A DNA stretch of 64,000 nucleotides. It comes from Cordia subcordata. Lineage: Eukaryota; Streptophyta; Magnoliopsida; Boraginales; Cordiaceae. This document shows, piece after piece, positions 10,640 to 22,519 of this stretch. The translations under genes and the position numbers were made by a program. The first letter of the stretch is position 1. Each line of letters begins with the position of its first letter. Where the stretch lies: NCBI GenBank assembly GCA_028554755.1, contig JAPTOF010000024.1, positions 3,100,001 to 3,164,000 on the forward strand. Reading direction: 5' to 3'. The notes under the pieces are model-generated. The model was not told the origin of the DNA. It made no database searches and saw only the letters and a program-made list of their open reading frames with translations.

Positions 10640-12839
10640 CAAGTACATCAACTGAATACCCCAATTCTACCATTCTTTTCTTTCTCTCTCACTCGAAAAC
10701 CTAAACCCTTTTTCCCCCATATTTGCTGCAATTGCTAGAAATCAAATTAGAGCAAGACTTGGCATTCCATTTTGGTCTAATTAAGTAATTAGTAATATTT
10801 AAGTTTGGTTATTAACATTTTGGGTGCCTCTATGAGTTCATGCTTGTGTATACATTTGGCATGACATAAATGCAAAACTGAAAAACTAGGGGAAATACTT
10901 GGTTTTAAGCTTTAGCTTGACAAGTGATGGGTTTTTGTAAATGTTTTTGGTGCATGCAACCAACTATTGAACTAATAAATAATTTTTTAAGCTTATTGAG
11001 AAGTCATTGAAGTTGTTTTTGACCTGTGAAGTTGAGATATAACTATGTAATGGCTTATATTAACTACGTGAGTTAAAGTGTTGATGAATTTGATATGTGG
11101 TTGAATGCCTATAATCTTTTTGAGCCAACAACGCCATATTGGAAAGGTTGATATAATATATTTTTTATAGTTCATTGATGACTTTATATGCTCAAGATGT
11201 GCTTATATGTTTACAGATGCTTATATACATTGTTGTAGTAGTTATATGGTGTGGGTATATTGGAAGAAGTTAGTGAGGTTTAGTTGGTCTTTTTGTGGTG
11301 TGTGCTTATTATTAACAAAGAAAGAGAAAGGAAGAAAAAGAAAATTAAAAAGGGAAACTAAATAAGATGAATACTCATATAGGAATTGACTTGGTAAAAA
11401 CTAAGTAGTTTAATATAAAAAAGTGAAAATTGCCTAGCTTAGAGCTGTTGATAAAAAGAATTAGAATTAATATTATTGTCATGCATATTTGCTATTTTAA
11501 ATAGTATCATAGCTCTCTAATATCAGGTTTCCTGAAACGATATTGATATGGATTTATGTGGTTCTTCTTTATTGTTTTATCCAAGGATAAGTGCACTATT
11601 TATGCTTCATTTCTTGGTCTTTGACATGCAAATTAACTAAGAATTATTGTATAAGGTTAGGCAGGAGTTGTGAGTGATTTGATCGCCAGAAAAAGGGAAG
11701 TTAGACTACCCACCTAAACTTGAGATATTTCTTAAATGGATTGCATACCGTCTCTGTGCTTCTTTCTGCTTGGTGGCATACAATTGTCATCAAAGTGTTG
11801 CATGATATCCTTGGAGCCGTGACACCTATCAGCGAGTGAGACTGCCACATTATTACTATCACTGGTATAAGGCTAGAAGCTTCTTTTTACTGTTATGGTT
11901 ACTTAAACTGAAAAAGTGCTAAATGCCACCTGATACTAATACAGTTACTATTATTGTGAAGGCTAAAGGTCAACTGTTACTGTACTATTACTAATACTAT
12001 TAAGGCTAAATGTCTCTTGCTGTAGCAGAGATAGATGTAATTTAAATATCAAGGTTCCAGGTGATATCCTTATCTTGACTTGATACTATATATTTGCATC
12101 CTAAGCACTCTTTAGTCTATGCTGCATATTCGTTATCAGGGGTCCCTCTTTACCAGAGCTACCTTGATTCTTTTTGCTCCGTTTGCATCATTTCTTGATT
12201 CCTGGTTAGCGTAACCTATTAGGACAGCCATGGGGCTTTCTCCCAGGTGTCCACTTACTTAGCTTCTTCCACTCATTCTATTTATCTACCTTGCAGAGGA
12301 AAGAAGTGGTCAAGAGTTTCGAGAAAAGAATTCTCCAACTTAGCTTGGCTAGTAGCTCTTTCAGCTAGACTTTTTTGTAGAATAAGATAGCCTTTTTGAT
12401 ATGTATAGTCATATTATATACCTAGTAGAGACACTATCATTTTTGGAATGTAATATAATATGGAACTCACCCCATATAAGTAACTAATTTTTAATGGTAT
12501 ATAGTGCTCTGATGTATCTTCAACTAACTGAACAATTAATTCTTAGTTAATCTTAGTCGCCTTGCAAGTAAAGCATGTGGCGTGTCACGCCTCGAGTTTA
12601 GGTTTAAAATTCAGGGCATGACATCATTGGTATCAAAGCAATAGATTATGATCAATAACGTCTAAAGTATGGGTAGCTAGCGTTTTTATAATACTAACCC
12701 TGTATATCCAATATATCATATACCATTTTGCAATATGTTTGGATTTTGACGGTGTTGAAACAAGCATGGATCATGAAACTATCGCAGGAGAATCCAATGA
12801 GAACACTTCCTTAGTCGAGGTTGTAGAAAGGCCAGAGTG

Positions 12840-13710
12840 AAGAAAAAGGGGAAACAGCTTATAACTGAGGCCTACAACACCACTTGACCATCGAACTATT
12901 GCAAGAGAGATGCTAGAACAGATAGCTAAGGGTATATCTCATAAGGGAACTAAATAGCAAGGTATTGAAGATTCTGAGAGATTGTGTAAATTTTTAAATG
13001 ATCATCCCCAAAACTTTTGAGATCATACCAATCCACAAGAAGCATACGACCAGCTGAAGCATACAGAGAAGTTGTGAAAGGTTGTTTGGTTTGATGAAAC
13101 CACTAAAGTCAGATTAGCAGCACATGTATTTCATGGCCATGCTAAGTCGTGGTTGAAAGAGAAATCACGTGAACTTCAAAAAGATATTGAGTGGGATCAT
13201 TTTTGGTAGCTTTTCAAGGAAAAGTTGTCCTAGGTTGTATCGGTAGAGAAAGGTTCAGGAATTTATGTTTTTGACACGAGGCAACATGACAGTGGATGAA
13301 TACAATGACAAATTTAATGTGCTGGTCGAGGTTGCTAAATATAAAGACCTTATTCCTAATTGAAAGCATAGAAGTTCAAGGAAGGTCTTAGACCATCTCT
13401 TTATTAGTTTATGGTAGTGCAATGTTGTAAGATGTATGAGGCTACATCAAATGCAGCTCTAATTGTAGAGAAAGTTATTAATATGAAGAAAAAATATTTC
13501 CAATCTCAGACAGTTATTGGGAAGACGAGATCATGGGTTCCTCAACAAGATAGTAGTTCTGGCTTTAGCTTTCCTAAAAGAGTGTTTATTCAACAACCTG
13601 TGGTATAGGGATTTTAGGGAAAACCACAAGCATAGCAGATCAAGGGTCCAAATTCTCAATTTGAGTCATTTGTCCCATGGTTCAAGACCCAAGGGTATTT
13701 TGTGAGACTG
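12840..13710 (+). pseudogene. gypsy gag remnant
   Basis: Recognisable gag segments are EAYDQLKHTEKLWKVVWFD, ETTKVRLAAHVFHGHAKSW and, after frameshifts, LTRGNMTVDEYNDKFN (about 13260-13320). These match the retrotransposon gag family found in chromoviruses. A degraded zinc-knuckle region is possible near 13690-13730 but is out of frame. Confidence 0.75.
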
Positions 13711-14039
13711 AGGGTTGTGGCAGGTCAACCCGTTTGATCCTTGTAGGCATCAAAGAGAAAGATGTTTCCAATATAGGTCATTAGATGATTAAACACTGTC
13801 TAGAGCCTCCATATCCACCATACAAGACCCTAGGACAAGCTGTTGCCCCTGCAACTCCAAGGCTAGCCCTTCCACCGGTAGCATCAAGACTAGCTCTCCA
13901 CTTGGGACTAAACAGGCACAACAGTTTACACTGAGAGGGAGGGGCCAGGGTTCATAGCCTAAGGCCAAAGTGTATGCCCTCACTTGTGGAGATGCTCAAG
14001 TGTTCCATGCAATAGTGATAGGTACTTTTAGGTCTCTAA

Positions 14040-15830
14040 TGAATATGTACATATCTCATTTGATACTGGGTCAAACCATTCCTTTATATCCTCATCATTT
14101 GCAGCCATATTACATTATGTGCCTGAGTCACTAGGAGTAGACTTGTGTGTAGAAATCCTTCTTAGGGCATCTATCGTTAGAAACATGGTATATATGAATT
14201 GTGTGGTACATGTGAAAGATACAGAACTATTAGTTGATTTAATATGCTTGGAAATGAAAGATTTTGATATTATTTTGGGGATGGATTAGTTGTCCGCTTA
14301 TCATGGTCATGTTGACTGTTTTGCTAAAAAGGTCATATTCCATTTACCCAGGGAACCACAGTTTAAAATTCAAGGCAGGAAATTACAAGTACCTTGCATT
14401 TTTTCTACACTAAAGGCATAAAAGTTCCTAAACAAAGGTTGTATTGGGTATTTAGCTTATGTTGTGGACAATGAACACAAAAAACATAAGGTAGAAGACA
14501 TTCCTGTGGTTTGAGAATTTTGAAATGTATTCCTAGAGGATATATCAGGTTTGCCTCCAGAGCATGAGATGGAATTTAGAATCAAACTTTTTCTAGGTAC
14601 ACAACCAATATCTAAGGCACCATATAGAATGGCTCCAACTGAGCTCAAGGAATTGAAAATTTCGCTACAGTGATTACTCGATAAGGTGTTGATATGTCCT
14701 AGTGTTTCTCTATAGGGAACTCCAGTGCTATTTTATAAGAAAGAAATATGGTAGCCTGAGACTATGTACTGATTATCGAGAGCTGAACAAGGTCACAGTG
14801 AAGAATAGATGTCTATTACCATGGATAGATTACCTTTTTGACCAATTACAAAGTGCAAAAGTGTTTTTGAAGATAGATTTAAGATGTAGTTACCATTAAG
14901 AGTAAGAACTAAAGATATTCCAAAAACAGCATTTTGTATGAGATATGGACACTATGATTTTGTAGTGATGCCATTTGGCTTGACGAATGCTCCAGCAATG
15001 TTCATGGATTTGATGAATACAATGTTCAAGACTTATTTGGATCAGTTTCTGGTGGTACTTATAGATGACATCCTTACATATTTTTAAAGTTTTGAAGAGC
15101 ATGAACAACATTTAAAGACGGTTTTGCAGACTTTTAAAAAGAAGCAATCATATGCAAAATTCAAGAAGTGTGAGTTCTGGTTAGACAAAATAACTTTGTT
15201 GGGCCATGTTGTTTCTAAAGATGGTGTTTCAGTTGATCCACAGAAAATTGAAGTTGTAAGCACTTGGCTGAGGCCGACTATTGCTACTGAGGTACAAAGT
15301 TTCCTGAGTTTAGCCAGTTATTATAGAAAATTTGTCGAAGGATTTGCATGGTTGGCTTCACTGCTAACACGACATTCGGGAAGACTGTAAAGTTTGAATA
15401 GACGGATGCACAAGAAAGAAGCTTCCAGGAATTGAAGAATAGATTGATATCAGCACCAATACTAGTTCTTTCTTTTGGCTCAGAGGGTTTTGCAATATAT
15501 ACTGATGTCTCCTGGAGTGGTTTAGGATGTGTATTACTGCAACATATGAAGGTAATTGCTTATGCTTCCAGGCAGTTGAAAAACCTTAAGAAAAACTATC
15601 CCACCCATGATTTGGAGTTGATAGCCATTATATTTGCACTTAAGATCTAGTGTCACTACCTTTATGGAGCTACTTGTAATTTATATACGGATCATCAAAA
15701 GTTGAAGTATATTTTTACATAGAAGGATCTTAATCTCAAGCGAAGAAAATGGCTAAAGCTTATAAATGACTGTGATTTAGCAATTCATTATGATCCTCGA
15801 AAAGCTAATGTAGTAGCCGGACTAGAAGAC
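14040..15830 (+). pseudogene. gypsy protease, reverse transcriptase and RNase H remnant
   Basis: The protease shows FDTGSNHSFIS near 14060 (DTG catalytic triad). RT pieces are [20 protein letters not shown] (about 14570), [14 protein letters not shown] (about 14770) and [15 protein letters not shown] followed by a degraded catalytic [10 protein letters not shown] (about 14970-15085; usually YxDD). The connection has FKKCEFWLDKITLLGHVVS. RNase H shows [16 protein letters not shown] and [15 protein letters not shown]. In-frame stops occur at several points, for example near 14900, 15087, 15388 and 15648. Confidence 0.85.
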
Positions 15831-16089
15831 CACAAGCAAATATGGCAGCCTTAATAATGATACAAGTAAAGTTAATAAAGGAATTTGAAAGATTGCAAAT
15901 TGAGACAGTCTCTTCCAAGGAGAAAAGTTCATTGGCCTATTTGACTGTTCAATCTATATTACTTGAGTAGATTAATGGTATGTTCCTAGAACAAAATTAA
16001 GGCTTAACTAGAAAAAAGGAACTAATATAAGTTTTGCATACAAGAGGATGGTATAGTTTGATATAAAGACAGGGTATGTGTACCAAATG

Positions 16090-17370
16090 ATGTTTATTTG
16101 AAGAAAGAAATCTTGTCTGAGGTTCATGAATCCCAATTTTCAATACACCATTGGGACAAAGATGTATCGGGATCTTCAAAGTACTATTTATGGAATAGTA
16201 TGAAATGGGATACTAAAGATCACGTGTCCAGATATTTGACATCTCAAAAAGTAAAAGCAGAACACCAAAAGCCCTCAGGATTGCTTCAACCTCTACTAAT
16301 TTCATAGTAAAAATGGGATATTGTGTTGATGCACTTCATTATGGCATTGCCCAGGACCAAAAGTAAGAATGATACAATTTAGGTGATTATGGATAGACTA
16401 TCAAAGGCAGCTCATTTCCTATCTATTCGTATAGACATTAAAGAAAAGTTGGCCAAGCTTACATAAATGAAATTGTGTGTTTGCATGGGGTGCCAAAAAA
16501 GATTATATCTGATAGAGAAACTAGGTTCACTTCTATATTTTGGTAGTGTATGGAATGAGCTTTAGGATCTGAATTGAAATTGAGCACAGCATTTCATCCT
16601 AAGACAAATGGCCTGATTGAAAGAACCATCCAAATCTTAAAAGATCTATTACGTACTTGTGTTATGGATCAAGAGGTAATTTGGATTTCTGCATGGCTCT
16701 AGTCAAATTTGCTTATAGTAATAGCTACCAGTCCAGCATCCAAATAGCTTCTTATGAAACTCGATATGATATAAAAATATAGGACTCCACTTTGTTGGGA
16801 TTTAGGTGAAAAGAAAGTAATAAGACCTCAACTTCTCGAAGACACTAAAGAGAAAGTTAAACTAGTACAGTCCAGGCTTAAGACGACACAAGATAGACAG
16901 AAGAGTTGGGCTGACTTTAGAGGTAAAGAACTAGCATTTGAAGTTGGGAATCATGTATTCTGAAAAGTGTCCCCCCATAAAAAGTGTAAGCCATTTTGGA
17001 AGCTGAGGAAAATTAAGTGCAAGAAAAATTGACACCTTTAAGATCCTTGTATAAATTGGAAAGGTTGCTTATAAAGTAGCCTTACCTCCGGCCTTAGCAG
17101 GAAATCACAACATATTTCACATCTCGCAGTTGTAAAGATATATCCAAGATTCATATCATGTTTCATGGTATGATCAGATCCCTATATCACAGAACCTAAC
17201 AGAGCAACCCATAGCCATTGTTGACCAGAAAGATCAGGAATTACAATGTCATACCATTCCGTATGTAAAGGTTCAATGTAGCAATAACCTTACAGCTAAC
17301 AAGGCTACTTGGGAGTTAGAGTCAAAAGTACGTCAGAAATATCCTTTCCTTCTTGAAGATCTCAAAAAAT
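16090..17370 (+). pseudogene. gypsy integrase and chromodomain-like tail remnant
   Basis: The zinc-binding start is damaged (VHESQFSIHHWDKD). The core shows [29 protein letters not shown] and FHPKTNGLIERTIQ, the D, D and E regions of retroviral-type integrase. The end has HISQL-like and ATWELESKVRQKYPFLLEDL segments (17305-17365), the conserved close of plant chromovirus integrases. Confidence 0.8.
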
Positions 17371-17408
17371 GAAGTTTCAAGGACAAAACTTTTTGAAAGG
17401 GTAGTAGA

Positions 17409-19049
17409 CGTAATACCCACTTTAATAAATAAAAGAAAAAGAGGAAAAGGGGAATAAACCAAAACATGCTTGCTTTTTGCATGAGGCCCCATGTGTATAT
17501 GTCTTATGTGTGCATATGTGGTATGTCATGAGATGTGTTGGGTGGTTAGGTAAATAATGAAACTTTAGGGGCTTTTACGAAATAAACTAAATTTCACTAC
17601 ATATCAGATAAGTACATCAACTTTAAACCCCAGTTCCACCTTCCCTTTCTTTCTCCCTCACCCGAAAGCCGAAACCCTCTTTCCTTAATATTTGGTGCTG
17701 CTGTTAGAAATCAAAATAAAGCAACACTTGTCATTCTATTTTGGTGTAATTAAGTAAGTAGTAATATTTAAGTTTGGTTATTAACATTTTGGGTGCCTCT
17801 ATGTGTTCATGCTCATGTATACATCATTTGTTATGACATGAATGCAAAACTGAAAAATTGGGGGAAATACTTGGTTTTAAGGTTTAGATTGAAAAGTGAT
17901 AGGCTTTTGTAAGTGTTTTTGGTGCATGTAAGCAACTATTGAACTAACAAATAATTTTTTAAGCTTATTGAGAAGTTATTGAAATTGCTTATGACCTGTG
18001 AATTTGAGATATAACTATGTAATTGCTTACATTAATTGTGTGAGTTAAAGTGTTGATGACTTTGATTTGTGGTTGAATGCATATAATCTTTTACAGCCAA
18101 ACCATTTTGGAAAGGTTGATATAATATATTTTTATAGTTCATTGATGACTTTATATGCTCAAGATGTGCCTATATGTTTACAGATGCTTATGTACATTGT
18201 TGTAGTAGTTATACGGTGTTGGAATATTGGAAGAAGTTAATGAGCGCATTGTTTATGTTTTATTTCTTTGTCTTTGACATGCAAATAAACTAAGAATTAT
18301 TGTATAAGGTTAGGCAGGAGTTGCGAGTGATTTGATCACTAGACAGAAGTAAGTTGGACTACCCATCTAAACTTGAGATATTTCTTAAATGAATTGCATA
18401 CCATCTCTATGCTTGTTTCTATTTGGTCGCATACAACTATCATGATAGTGTTGCATGATATCCTTGGTGTCGTAACACCCATCAGCGAGTGAGACTGTCA
18501 TATTATTACTATTACTGATATAAGGCTAAAAGCATGTTATTACTATTATGGTTACTACTATTGAAAAAGAGTAAATGCCTCATGATACTGATACTGTTGC
18601 TATTATTGTAAAGGCTAAAGGCCAATTGTTACTATACTATTAGTGATACTATTAAGGCTAAACACCTCTTCCTCTAGCAAAGATAGGTGTAATTTAAATA
18701 TCACAGCTACGAGTGATATCCCTATCTTGACTTGATACTATGTATTTGCATACCTAAGCACACTTTGGCATATGCTGCATATTCATTATCAGGGGCTTCC
18801 CTTTACTTGAGTTACCCTGACTCTCTTTGCTTGGTTTAGGTTATTTCTTGATTCGTGGTTAGCATAACTTGTTAGGACAATCTTAAGGCTTCCTCCTAGG
18901 TGTCCACTTACTGAGCTTCTTCTGCTCATTCTATTTATCTACCTTACAGAGGGTGGTGGTGGTCACGAGTCTCGAGGAGAGAATCCTCCTAGTTTAGCTT
19001 GGTTAGTGGCTCCTTCAGGTGGACTTCATTTGTAGAATAAAATAGCCTT

Positions 19050-19125
<76 letters not shown>

Positions 19126-19343
19126 GAGTTATATTATGTACCCAGTAAAGATGCTATCATTTTTGGAATGTAATATAAAGTATGCAACTCGCCCCATGTA
19201 AATAACTAATTTTTGGTGTTATATAATGCTCTGATATATCTTCAGCAGACTGTACTGTTAATGCTTAGTTGATCTCAGTAGCCTTGCAAGTAAAGCCTAC
19301 GGCGTGTCACCCTCGAGTTTAGGTTTATAATTCGGGCATGACA
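17409..19343 (+). repeat. 3' LTR of the Ty3-gypsy element
   Basis: A direct copy of the 5' LTR without its nested insertion. It has lost about 0.3 kb around 18240 and gained a (TA)n(GA)n microsatellite at 19056-19128 that the 5' copy lacks. It ends in CATGACA. Confidence 0.85.
19056..19128. repeat. (TA)n(GA)n compound microsatellite in the 3' LTR
   Basis: About 29 bases of TA are followed by about 44 bases of GA with one interruption. The equivalent site of the 5' LTR (about 12395-12420) has only short TA-rich sequence. Confidence 0.95.
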
Positions 19344-19440
19344 TTGATGATGACAGAGAAAGGGGAAAAGAAGTTTGAAGTAACTAAAAAATAAAATCTT
19401 AGGTCAATTAAACTAAAAAACAAAACGTTAATAAGGCCAA

Positions 19441-20377
19441 AAAATTCACGTTACCCCCCTATAATATGCCAAAGTATCACATTACTCTCCTATGTTTCAA
19501 GAACTTCAGACCACCCCTTGTGTTTTTCCAAAATTAGTCACACCCTCCCCTATCGTTAGTTCAACACTAATGCTGTTAAATCCAAGCTTAAAATGACAAA
19601 ATTGTACCTCTAATTCCTATATGGTAAATTTCACGTTGCTCCCCTTTGATAAGTAAAAATATCACGTTGTCTCCCTGTGATATGCGAAAGTATCATATTG
19701 CCTCCTGTATTCCCAAAACTTCAGATCCCCCTTGTGAGAATTCCAAACATTGGAGTAGCTCATGTTTGCTTTTGCTTTCTTTCTTTTTTCTTCTTCTTTT
19801 ACTCTGTTTTGTGAATGGCCGAGGAGGTTTTTTGGAGCTTTTTGTTTGCAATTACATGGATTTTAATAAAGTATGATGATATGATTCAATGCAAAGGATG
19901 AAGAAAAAAACGAAATAAGAAATCTGTTATCTTTTGTCTAAATAGAAGGTAACATGTAACTAGAAAGTAAAACGAGTGAAAATGCTAGATCAGCGATATT
20001 TCTAGGGCATATGGCTTAAATCTGACGGAGAAATTGACGAAAGGAAATTTCAAAAAAACACGAGAGGATGATCTGAAGTTTTGGGAACACGGGGGAGGGG
20101 GTGACATGATACTTTTGCATGTTACAAGAGGTAAAATGAAATTTACCCTTTTTGGTCATCTCAAGGATATTTTCGTCTAAATAGAAGGTAAAACGCGTAA
20201 AAATGTTGGACGAGCTGCGTTTTTAGAGCGTGTGGCTCAAATCTAACAGAGAATTGACGGAAGGGGGCAACATGATAAATTTTCAAAAAACACGAGGGAA
20301 TGATCTGAAGTTTTCGGAACATAAAGGAGTAACGTAATACTTTTGCATATTACAGGGAAATAACATGAAATTTACCC
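19441..20377. mobile_element. Concentric inverted-repeat element (MULE/MITE-like)
   Basis: The left side carries two related blocks (from 19441 and 19623: TTCACGTTACCCCC / TTCACGTTGCTCCC, then AAAGTATCAC, then AACTTCAGA). Their reverse complements lie on the right, ending at 20148 and 20377 (CTGAAGTTTT, then ACTTTTGCAT, then TGAAATTTACCC). The arrangement is outer-left, inner-left, core, inner-right, outer-right. It is non-coding, and no target duplication was recognised. It could be one element with duplicated ends or a self-nested insertion. Confidence 0.6.
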
Positions 20378-20399
20378 AAAACAATATTTAAAGTAAAAA

Positions 20400-21280
20400 A
20401 ATAGAGAGAAAGCTAACAAAAAAAATTGAGGCAAAAAAAAAAATTTTTTTTTTGAGGCAATGAAAACAAAATAATTGAAATCAGAAAATGGAGCGGGAAA
20501 GCTGGATGGACCAAGCGGAATTTATAGGGGAAGATCCAGCCTTTGCTAAACGCTTGGGCAATCTTTTTCTCCATCTTATGCATTGCCCAAATGCATGTGC
20601 GTGTGCCAAAAGCCAGGTAGCATTAAAGCGAAGCTTGCCCCCAGGGGCATAGGTGAGTTGGTAAGTGGCCAGGTGATTAGGGTGGAGACACCCTAACAAC
20701 GCGGGATCGAGTCCGTGTGGCGGCAGTACTCCGCTGAAATATTGCGGGGGCTGTTGCTGGATTTCCACGCCCGTTGGTCCTCTCCCTGGTCGGGCTGCCA
20801 CTCACGCACATCCCTCGATTTACCTCCCGCCTGGTTAAGGGGCCTCTGGCCAGGTGGGAAAGGGGTTCTCCTTTGGTTAACCCTTTAAAAAAAAAAAAAA
20901 AAAAAAAAGCGAAGCTTCGTGGCATGTAACAAAAGCTTCCTAGTGTCTGACAAACACTTCAGCGTGTCCCAGACACCTTGTGGCACCTCCCCGACGCTTC
21001 TTGGCATCCTTGAGCGCTACCTAACGTGTGGCACGCGCTGAAGCGTTACCCAAGCCCCGCAGGCGTTTCCAAGGACCTCTAACAGAAGCTTTTGTTGAAC
21101 GCTCACGACATTTTTGATGCGGTCCTGGAAGCTTTTTCGAAACGCTTTTATAATATTTTCAAAAGTGGTTCAAAAACTGTAATATTTTCATAATGAATAA
21201 TAAAAAACATAATACTTTTTTTAAAAAAATCCAAGAGTGAGGCATCCTTTCTCGTGTCACCTAAGGAATGACAGGAACTC
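20400..21280. repeat. MULE-derived non-coding segment, host of the SINE
   Basis: Apart from the inserted SINE, the right part (20920-21260) shares motif order with 5270-5620: tandem GCTTC..GCGT units, then GAAACGCTTTTATAATATTTTC, AAAACTGTAATATTTTCAT, a run of T/A and ATCC. The GC content is higher than its neighbours. Open frames on the minus strand here are accidental. Confidence 0.5.
20637..20905 (+). mobile_element. tRNA-derived SINE with poly(A) tail
   Basis: A perfect 12-bp target duplication, AAAGCGAAGCTT, flanks the element (20625-20636 and 20906-20917). Box A-like TGGTAAGTGG is at 20659-20668 and box B GGGATCGAGTCC at 20703-20714, the spacing expected of an internal pol III promoter. 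The body is GC-rich and non-coding, with a tail of about 20 A. Transposition depends on a LINE enzyme in trans. The family name is not determined. Confidence 0.92.
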
Positions 21281-22100
21281 AAAAACTAATACTCTGCTTG
21301 TAATAAGCTTCTTATAAGATATTTATTTTATTGACATGAACGTAACAATATTTATTGTATCTTTTTATCTTATAAGATATTTAACACCTCTTACCAGTTA
21401 CCACACAAGCATCTTATTAAGATATAGAATTAAAAAATAACTTAAATAGTTACGACTATGTCCTCCAAGGGTTAGGGGTTTAAACAACAACCGGAAAAAA
21501 ATATATATATCTTATACGATATCCATCATTAACTTATTGCACGTAACTATAAATAAAACATCTTATCACAAATATCTTACAAAAATTCAAAACAATCTAT
21601 ATTTTTTAGATAAGACAATTTACAGTAGGTTCATACCAAACACAACTACCTTAAATAATCTCATACTTGCACAGTAACACTGCAAATTTTTAATATATTA
21701 GACGTTTGTAATAGTAGTAAATGACAATATATTCAAGGAGAAAACTCCATGGCACCAGTTACACAGTTTCGCAGTGACAAACTCGTACTTTAAGGCAGGC
21801 ATATCATAGCTAATAAAATGCAGATGGCTAAACACAAGTGGCCATTTTGCTTGAAATGTAACAATCATGGTAATATCTTATACAACCATACAACAATTGA
21901 TAAGGTTCAGAAGGGAGCAAAAGACGAGGAAACGTTTTTTTCCCATATTCATACACATAAATGTTATCCAACCATGTAAGAAACAGGACAGATCCACAAC
22001 ACTTGCACCGAGCAAAATGAGGATATCTCGTGATTAATGAAAGCATCTACTGTTTCCATAACCTAAGTTATAATTGCCCATCACAATCATTTACTTCATC
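21280..22100. other. AT-rich intergenic stretch
   Basis: No gene or element recognised. The motif CTTATAAGATATTTA recurs near 21310 and 21370. The cyclin T transcript probably ends just to the right of this block. Confidence 0.4.
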
Positions 22101-22519
22101 ATCAACTAAGGCTGGCTATAAATAACATAAGGTACATAGCTGCTTAATATCATAATCTCTAATAACAACTCAACCACCACGTATCTTCGCTTTACACTTT
22201 TGGTTTCCCTCTGGGAAAAGAGGGCCTTTTCTTTCTTTTAAAGCATTATAATTTTGCAGAAAGAGGTGGCTTACTGCCAAGTGCATGACAAAGAGAGAAC
22301 CGAAGAACATAACCAATCAGCCGATGTTGCCCCATGTCTGGATCTTGACTCCATTGCCAACTAGAACAGAGACCCTCACAAAAACCTATTTCTAGCAGTC
22401 CACATGAAGGGAAGATTGTTAGAGCATTCCCATCCACGGTTAAAGAGAAGAAACACTCCATAATTAGGACATTTAAGTACATTCCATGTTGTCACTGAGA
22501 AACAAACAGTGAACATAAT

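Larger units (their letters stand above)
7928..12623 (+). repeat. 5' LTR of the Ty3-gypsy element (interrupted by a nested insertion)
   Basis: 7928-8126 matches 17409-17600 (start GTAATACC, then ATGTGTGCATAT and CATATCAGAT). 10640-12623 matches 17610-19343 (AGTACATCAACT to GGCATGACA). The 2.5 kb between is a later insertion. A further segment, about 11275-11590, is absent from the 3' LTR. The LTR ends at ACA, followed by TTGGTATCAAAGC, a tRNA-Met type primer site. The flanks TTTAT (left) and TTGAT (right of the 3' LTR) could be a mutated 5-bp target duplication. Confidence 0.8.
12624..17408 (+). mobile_element. Ty3-gypsy (chromovirus-like) retrotransposon, internal region
   Basis: A degenerate internal region between two LTRs of about 2 kb. 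The order is primer site, gag, protease, reverse transcriptase, RNase H, integrase and a C-terminal chromodomain-like tail, then a short purine tract (GAAAGGGTAG) just before the 3' LTR. The domain order and tail suggest a Tekay/Del-type chromovirus (inference). Every domain has stops or frameshifts, so it is non-autonomous now. Confidence 0.85.

Noticed and set aside
13789..13983. Minus-strand open frame in the gypsy gag-protease spacer
   Set aside because: Antisense within a retrotransposon; no motif.
20637..20905. Possible functional tRNA gene
   Set aside because: Only A and B boxes are tRNA-like; no acceptor or anticodon stem, poly(A) tail and target duplication identify a SINE.
20481..20925. 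Pro/Arg-rich minus-strand open frames
   Set aside because: They cover the GC-rich SINE and its flank in antisense; a non-coding element explains the composition.
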